Translations under genes and position numbers: made by a program
Part shown: positions 60,159 through 64,000 of the stretch, in pieces
Position numbering within the stretch: position 1 is the stretch's first letter
How the letters are laid out: each line of letters starts with the position of its first letter
Assembly (NCBI GenBank): GCA_963759295.1
Contig: CAVWYT010000016.1
Span: forward strand, 1-64,000
Source: WHSW01 sp963759295
GTDB lineage: Bacteria; Actinomycetota; Thermoleophilia; Solirubrobacterales; 70-9
Length of the DNA stretch: 64,000 nt
Direction of reading: 5' to 3'
Notes under the pieces: generated by a model
Seen by the model: the letters and a program-made list of their open reading frames with translations, nothing else
The model's database searches: none
What the model was told of the DNA's origin: nothing

Positions 60159-61358
60159 GTGCCCGAGACCGAGATCTCGCTCAACGAGGCCGCCCGGATC
60201 TCGGGCGTCTCGACATCGACGCTGAAGCGCTGGGCCGAGGCGAAGGTGATCCCGGTGAGGCGTGGCAGGTGGACGATGGCAGCCGCGGCACAGGCCCGCG
60301 TCGTCTCGAGGATGCGCGAGCGCGGGCACTCACTGGCGGAACTCCGACGCGCGGTGCGCGAGGGCCGGTTGGCGTTCGGCTACGTCGAGGACCTGCTTCC
60401 CGGGCCGCGCGAGCACGCGATCCCCCCCAAGGAGGCCGCGGCGCGCTCCGGCCTCGAGGAGGAGCTGATCGAGCGCTTCATGACTCTGCTCGGCACGCCG
60501 ACCGCGCTCCAGGGCGTGCTCAACGAGCAGGACGTCGGCGCGGTCGAGGACATGGCGGCCGTCCTCGGGGCGGGCTTCCCGCTCGTCGCCCTGCTTCAGC
60601 TGGTGCGCGTCTACGCCCAGTCGATCCGCCGGGTCGCGGAGGCCGAGGTGCGCCTCTTCCACATCTACGTCCACGAGCCGCTGATCCGCCAGGGCGTCGA
60701 CGCGACCGAGATGGCCGAGGAGATGGAGGGCCTGGCGCGTGAATTGCTGCCGCTGACCTCTCCGCTGATGGAGTACATCCACCAGCGCTACTTACGGTTC
60801 TACATCGAGCAGGACGTCGTCGGCCACATGGAGACCGACTTTGGCGGCATGCGCCAGATGGGTCGCGTGGAGATGGCGTTCTGTTTCGTGGACCTCACCG
60901 GGTTCACCCGATTCACGCAGGAGGAGGGCGACGAGGAGGCGCTCGACATGGTCGAGCGCTTCGTCGAGACGGTCGAGGCAACGCTGCCCGCCGAGGCGCT
61001 GATCCTGAAGACGATCGGCGACGAGGTGATGATCGTCTCGCCGGACCCGGTGACGCTGACCGAGTGGGCGGTGGGCTTCTTGACCCTGTTCCAGGAGCGC
61101 CCGCAGCCCCGGGTCGGGATTCATTACGGCCGCGCCGTCTACCGCGACGGGGATTACTTCGGGACCGAGGTGAACCTCACCCACCGGGTCGTTGCCCGGG
61201 CTCTCGGGGGCGAGGTGATGGTGACCACGGCGGTTGCCGAGGCGATCGGCGAGTCCCGTTATCTGGAGTTCGACCCGATCGGTCACGTCGACCTGAAGGG
61301 CTTCCCCGACCCGGTCGAGCTGTTCATCGTCCGGGCTCGGCCGGCCGAGCCGGAGTAG
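60159..61358 (+). CDS. MerR-like HTH / adenylate cyclase fusion
   Basis: The protein has 399 residues from GTG at 60,159. The first 70 residues are a MerR-type helix-turn-helix: ISLNEAARISGVSTSTLKRW, then RRGRWTMAAAAQARVVSRMR and ERGHSLAELRRAV. The middle is helical, like the pH-sensing regulatory domain of Rv1264 (LVRVYAQSIRRVAEAEVRLF). The C-terminal class III cyclase has FCFVDLTGFTRFTQEEG and LKTIGDEVMIVSP with both metal Asp, and DYFGTEVNLTHRVVARA with Asn/Arg. It probably makes cAMP, and the DNA-binding-like domain suggests direct coupling to transcription. A candidate leader RNA lies upstream. Confidence 0.85.
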   Translation: MPETEISLNEAARISGVSTSTLKRWAEAKVIPVRRGRWTMAAAAQARVVSRMRERGHSLAELRRAVREGRLAFGYVEDLLPGPREHAIPPKEAAARSGLEEELIERFMTLLGTPTALQGVLNEQDVGAVEDMAAVLGAGFPLVALLQLVRVYAQSIRRVAEAEVRLFHIYVHEPLIRQGVDATEMAEEMEGLARELLPLTSPLMEYIHQRYLRFYIEQDVVGHMETDFGGMRQMGRVEMAFCFVDLTGFTRFTQEEGDEEALDMVERFVETVEATLPAEALILKTIGDEVMIVSPDPVTLTEWAVGFLTLFQERPQPRVGIHYGRAVYRDGDYFGTEVNLTHRVVARALGGEVMVTTAVAEAIGESRYLEFDPIGHVDLKGFPDPVELFIVRARPAEPE

Positions 61359-61419
61359 GAATCGGTCCGGATCGCGCGCTCCGAGCGAATCCGCCCCTCG
61401 CGGGCGTAAGATCGCCGCC

Positions 61420-62769
61420 GTGAACAAGCAGCAGGCGCTCGTCGAGCTTGCCGCGGCGGTGCGCGAGAGCGGGCTCGCGGAAGGCGCCACCTCAGCCGTG
61501 GTGATGGTCTCGGGGGGCCCGGACTCGACCTGCGCCGCCGCCGCGATGGCGAGCGTGCTCGGCGCCGAGGCGGTCCACGCCCTGCACGTCAACTACGGGC
61601 TGCGAGAGGGCGCCGACGAGGGGGAGGCAACCTGCCGGCGCCTGTGCGCGGCGCTGCGCATCGACCTGCATCTCGAGCGACCGCAGCAGCTCGGCCCCGG
61701 AAACCTGCAGGCCGCAGCGCGGCGGATCCGCTACGAGGCCGCCGAGCGCCTGCGCGACCGCACCGGCTCCGACGTGATCGTCACCGGTCACACGCGCACC
61801 GATCTGGTCGAAACGGTGCTCTACCGGCTGGCGAGCTCGCCGGGCTCGCGGGCGCTGCTCGGGCTCTCGCCCCGGAACGGTCGCGTGATCCGGCCGCTGA
61901 TCGGACTCGATCGCGAGCCCGTCCGCGAGCTCGCCGAGGTCAGCGGCCTGCCGTTCGCCGACGACGAGACCAATGACGATCCGAGCTTCGCGCGCAACCG
62001 GATCCGCGCGGAGATGCTTCCGGTCCTGCGCGAGCTCAACCCCGAGGCGATGCGCAACGTCTCCGAGACCCGCGCCGAGCTCGCCGAGGAGGCGGCGCTG
62101 ATCGATCGCATCGTCCTCGAGGCGCTCGCCGACGCGGGCGCGGACGCCGGTGCCGTGGCGATCTCGACCGAGGCGCTCGCGTGCTGGGAGCCGGCCCTGC
62201 GTCGCCTCGCCCTGCGAGCGCTCGCCGAGCGCGCAGCCGGTCGCCCCGTGCCGCTCGGCCGAGCCCGCGCCCGCGAGATCGAGCGCCTGGCGACCAAACC
62301 CGAGGGCGGCACCGTCCAGCTCGGCGGGGGCCTGGTCGCGATCTGCGAGGCGGGGTTCGTCAATTTCCGGGCCGCGACCGCCGACGCCGCGCCGGGCCCG
62401 GTGTCGCTGCGGCTCCCGGGGCGCGTGGTGATCGGAGGCTGGGAGATCCGGGCCGAGCTTCACCCGGGCCCGGTTCAACCGGCGGGACCCGACCTCGCGA
62501 CCCTCGACGCGGCCGCGCTCGAGGGCCGGATCGAGGTCCGGACCTGGCGCGAGGGGGATCGCATCCGGCCACTCGGGATGGAGGGCACGAAGACGCTTCA
62601 GGACCTGTTCACCGACTGCCACGTGCCGCGTTCGCTGCGCGGCGCGCTCCCCGTGGTCACCGTCGACGGTGAGGTCGCGTGGGTGGCCGGGGTAGCGGTG
62701 TCCGAGGATTTCCGCCTCGACCCCGAAGCTGAGCAGGTCGCGGTTCTGAGCGCCCGCGTGCTGGAATAG
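61420..62769 (+). CDS. tilS: tRNA(Ile)-lysidine synthase
   Basis: The protein has 449 residues from GTG at 61,420. The PP-loop is VVMVSGGPDSTCAAAAM, followed by LHVNYGLREGADEGEATCRR, VIVTGHTRTDLVETVLYRL and a C-terminal substrate domain (TWREGDRIRPLGMEGTKTLQ, DLFTDCHVPRSLRGALPVV). It modifies the CAU anticodon of tRNA-Ile with lysine. The tilS-hpt-ftsH order is widely conserved in bacteria. Confidence 0.95.
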   Translation: MNKQQALVELAAAVRESGLAEGATSAVVMVSGGPDSTCAAAAMASVLGAEAVHALHVNYGLREGADEGEATCRRLCAALRIDLHLERPQQLGPGNLQAAARRIRYEAAERLRDRTGSDVIVTGHTRTDLVETVLYRLASSPGSRALLGLSPRNGRVIRPLIGLDREPVRELAEVSGLPFADDETNDDPSFARNRIRAEMLPVLRELNPEAMRNVSETRAELAEEAALIDRIVLEALADAGADAGAVAISTEALACWEPALRRLALRALAERAAGRPVPLGRARAREIERLATKPEGGTVQLGGGLVAICEAGFVNFRAATADAAPGPVSLRLPGRVVIGGWEIRAELHPGPVQPAGPDLATLDAAALEGRIEVRTWREGDRIRPLGMEGTKTLQDLFTDCHVPRSLRGALPVVTVDGEVAWVAGVAVSEDFRLDPEAEQVAVLSARVLE

Positions 62770-62773
62770 CGCC

Positions 62774-62835
62774 ATGAGCGCGCAGCCGCGAACAAGGCCC
62801 GGTTGCGTTGGGCGAAGCGCGATCCACGGTCTGTG
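62774..62835 (+). ncRNA. Candidate structured leader (copy 2) ending on the hpt start codon
   Basis: The segment aligns without gaps with 43,567-43,628. The same GCGC/GCGC, GCC/GGC and third stems form. In the third stem the pair A-U becomes G-U and G-U becomes G-C. The loop CAAGGCC can pair with GGTCTG, which includes the first base of the GTG at 62,833. It begins five bases after the tilS stop. No Shine-Dalgarno precedes hpt. Confidence 0.5.
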
Positions 62836-63360
62836 AACGATCCCGCGATCGGCGAGACCCTGGTCGAAGCCGTGGACCTGGAGCGCCGGGTGCGGGAGCT
62901 GGGCGCCGAGATCAGCCGCGACTACGAGGGCCGTGACCTGGTGATGATCGGCGTGCTCAAGGGCGCGGTGCTGTTCCTCGCCGACCTGATGCGCCAGCTC
63001 AAAGTGCCCTGCGAGATCGACTTCATGGCCGTTTCCAGCTACGGCTCGGCGACCGACTCCTCAGGCGTGGTGCGGATCCTCAAGGATCTCGACGCGTCGA
63101 TCGAGGGCCGCGACGTACTGCTGGTCGAGGACATCGTCGATTCCGGTCTCACCCTCCACTATCTGCTCAAGAACCTCGGGGCCCGCGGCCCGCGCTCGCT
63201 CGAGGTCTGCGCGCTGCTCACCAAGCCCGAGCGGCGGCGGGTCGACCTGCCGATCCGCTACGTCGGATTCGAGATCCCGAACCGATTCGCGATCGGGTAC
63301 GGCCTCGACCACGCGCAGCGCTACCGCAACCTGCGCTACGTGGCTGCGTTGCAGGAGTAA
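62833..63360 (+). CDS. hpt: Hypoxanthine phosphoribosyltransferase
   Basis: The protein has 175 residues from GTG at 62,833 (VNDPAIGETLVEAVDLERRV). The PRPP loop is VLLVEDIVDSGLTLHYL, with MIGVLKGAVLFLADLMRQL and the flexible-loop SSYGSATDSSG. It salvages hypoxanthine or guanine to IMP/GMP. An upstream in-frame start at 62,803 adds ten Arg/Lys-rich residues that would read through the structured leader and is rejected. Confidence 0.93.
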   Translation: MNDPAIGETLVEAVDLERRVRELGAEISRDYEGRDLVMIGVLKGAVLFLADLMRQLKVPCEIDFMAVSSYGSATDSSGVVRILKDLDASIEGRDVLLVEDIVDSGLTLHYLLKNLGARGPRSLEVCALLTKPERRRVDLPIRYVGFEIPNRFAIGYGLDHAQRYRNLRYVAALQE

Positions 63361-63439
63361 AACACCCCTCGGGAAGCCGGATCACCCCTGGTACGCTGAT
63401 CCGAGTCCCAGCGGGACACGAATACCCTCTTCGCATGCC

Positions 63440-64000
63440 ATGAGACGGTTCTTCAGAAGCGCGCTGTTCCCGATCCTGATCGTGATCGTGCTCGCCTTTT
63501 TCGCCCAGCGGCTGATCAGCCCGCCGCCGTCTCACGACGCGCCCGACTTCGGCGAGTTCCGCGCCCAGCTCGAGGACAAGCCCGACGCGATCGACTCGGT
63601 CACCTTCGAGCAGAAGACCGAGACCGTGAAGGTGGTCGAGACGGGCGGCGAGGAGTACACCACCGGCTATCCCTCCGAGCTCGAGGGGACGCTCGTCAAT
63701 ACCGCCAACCGCAACGGCGTCGACACCAAGGTCGAGGGTACCGGCGGCTCGAGCTTCCTCTCGATCCTCACCTACATCCTCCCGTTCGTCCTCTTCTTCG
63801 GGTTCTGGCTGTTCTTGATGAACCAGATGCAGGGCGGCGGCTCGCGGGTGATGAGCTTCGGCAAGTCGCGCGCCAAGCGGATGTCGGTCGACGCGCCGAA
63901 GATCACCTTCCGCGACGTCGCCGGGGCCGACGAGGCGGTGCAGGAGCTGCACGAGATCAAGGAGTTCCTCGAGAACCCGAAGAAGTTCCAGGCGCTCGGC
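63440..64000 (+). CDS. ftsH: FtsH ATP-dependent zinc metalloprotease, N-terminal part (runs off window)
   Basis: From the ATG at 63,440, 187 residues are present. A first membrane helix (ALFPILIVIVLAFFAQRLI), an external domain and a second helix (ILTYILPFVLFFGFWLFLMN) are followed by GGGSRVMSFGKSRAKRM and ITFRDVAGADEAVQELHEI, the start of the AAA module. The Walker motifs and HExxH lie beyond the window. It degrades membrane and regulatory proteins. It is the last gene of tilS-hpt-ftsH, with a 79-bp gap after hpt. Confidence 0.93.
   Translation, partial: MRRFFRSALFPILIVIVLAFFAQRLISPPPSHDAPDFGEFRAQLEDKPDAIDSVTFEQKTETVKVVETGGEEYTTGYPSELEGTLVNTANRNGVDTKVEGTGGSSFLSILTYILPFVLFFGFWLFLMNQMQGGGSRVMSFGKSRAKRMSVDAPKITFRDVAGADEAVQELHEIKEFLENPKKFQALG

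Noticed and set aside
62803..62835. Upstream start of hpt giving MRWAKRDPRS
   Set aside because: These residues are not part of the Hpt family, and the region matches the leader element upstream of the exchanger gene in a non-coding context.
1..64000. CRISPR arrays, rRNA or tRNA genes, prophage or restriction-modification genes
   Set aside because: No regularly spaced repeats, cas genes, rRNA-like stretches, tRNA cloverleafs or phage structural motifs were recognised on either strand.

Overview
The window is 64 kb of very GC-rich chromosomal DNA with strongly biased codons, closely packed genes on both strands, many GTG starts and many GTGA/ATGA stop-start overlaps. The tilS-hpt-ftsH order at the right end, an Rpf-like transglycosylase behind a c-di-AMP riboswitch, F420/PPOX-type and MSxENVExVRR NTF2-like proteins, phasin-like coiled coils and HAD-ECH fusions all suggest a high-GC actinobacterium, most likely class Thermoleophilia (Solirubrobacterales-like). 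The taxonomic call is inference from gene content and style.

Left end (1-8,475): every gene here is broken by frameshifts. There is a YvcK-like protein, a three-domain GH18-like/NodB deacetylase/GT2 cell-surface polysaccharide protein, an unrecognised protein, a MoaD/ThiS-like tail, a serine beta-lactamase-fold hydrolase, a PPOX oxidoreductase, HMG-CoA lyase and a PLP decarboxylase. At about 8,475 the decarboxylase is joined in frame to a GH15 glucanase that has lost its C-terminus. From there on reading frames are almost all intact, so this position looks like a chimeric joint.

8.5-20 kb: DoxX-like and ICMT-like membrane proteins, two copper (cupredoxin) proteins with overlapping 3' ends, L-erythro-3,5-diaminohexanoate dehydrogenase facing a VOC protein across a promoter with a perfect operator-like palindrome, Ogt, GNAT, another VOC protein, an IS481 transposase relic, an AraC regulator, an alpha/beta hydrolase and a UGT-like glycosyltransferase. 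20-30 kb: c-di-AMP riboswitch plus Rpf-like enzyme, a Baeyer-Villiger-type monooxygenase, P450, SDR, ZIP transporter, YciF-like ferritin, CoA-transferase, and a TetR regulator divergent from an EmrB-type exporter with two matching palindromes between them.

30-48 kb: cold-shock protein with terminator, AI-2E-type permease, threonine dehydratase plus NUDIX, a membrane protein/DUF2203/EVE cluster, fatty-acid desaturase divergent from a PucR regulator, ferritin-like protein, a very large AAA-TPR class III cyclase, ArsA ATPase with a coupled CxxC mini-protein, a lipoprotein, two tandem CaCA cation exchangers, and a bcp peroxiredoxin gene split by a clean 554-bp insertion carrying an NTF2-like gene. 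48-64 kb: acyl-CoA dehydrogenase behind a palindromic operator, PadR, a HAD-ECH beta-oxidation enzyme coupled to a sirtuin, a multi-domain cell-wall hydrolase, phasin-like proteins, a candidate small RNA upstream of a MerR-like/adenylate cyclase fusion, and tilS-hpt-ftsH.

The most interesting signal is a pair of colinear 62-nt elements that end exactly on the GTG start codons of two unrelated genes, the cation exchanger at 43,626 and hpt at 62,833. Their stems are conserved or substituted compatibly, and each loop can pair with the bases at its own start codon. They look like copies of a start-codon-sequestering structured RNA that I cannot match to a named family.
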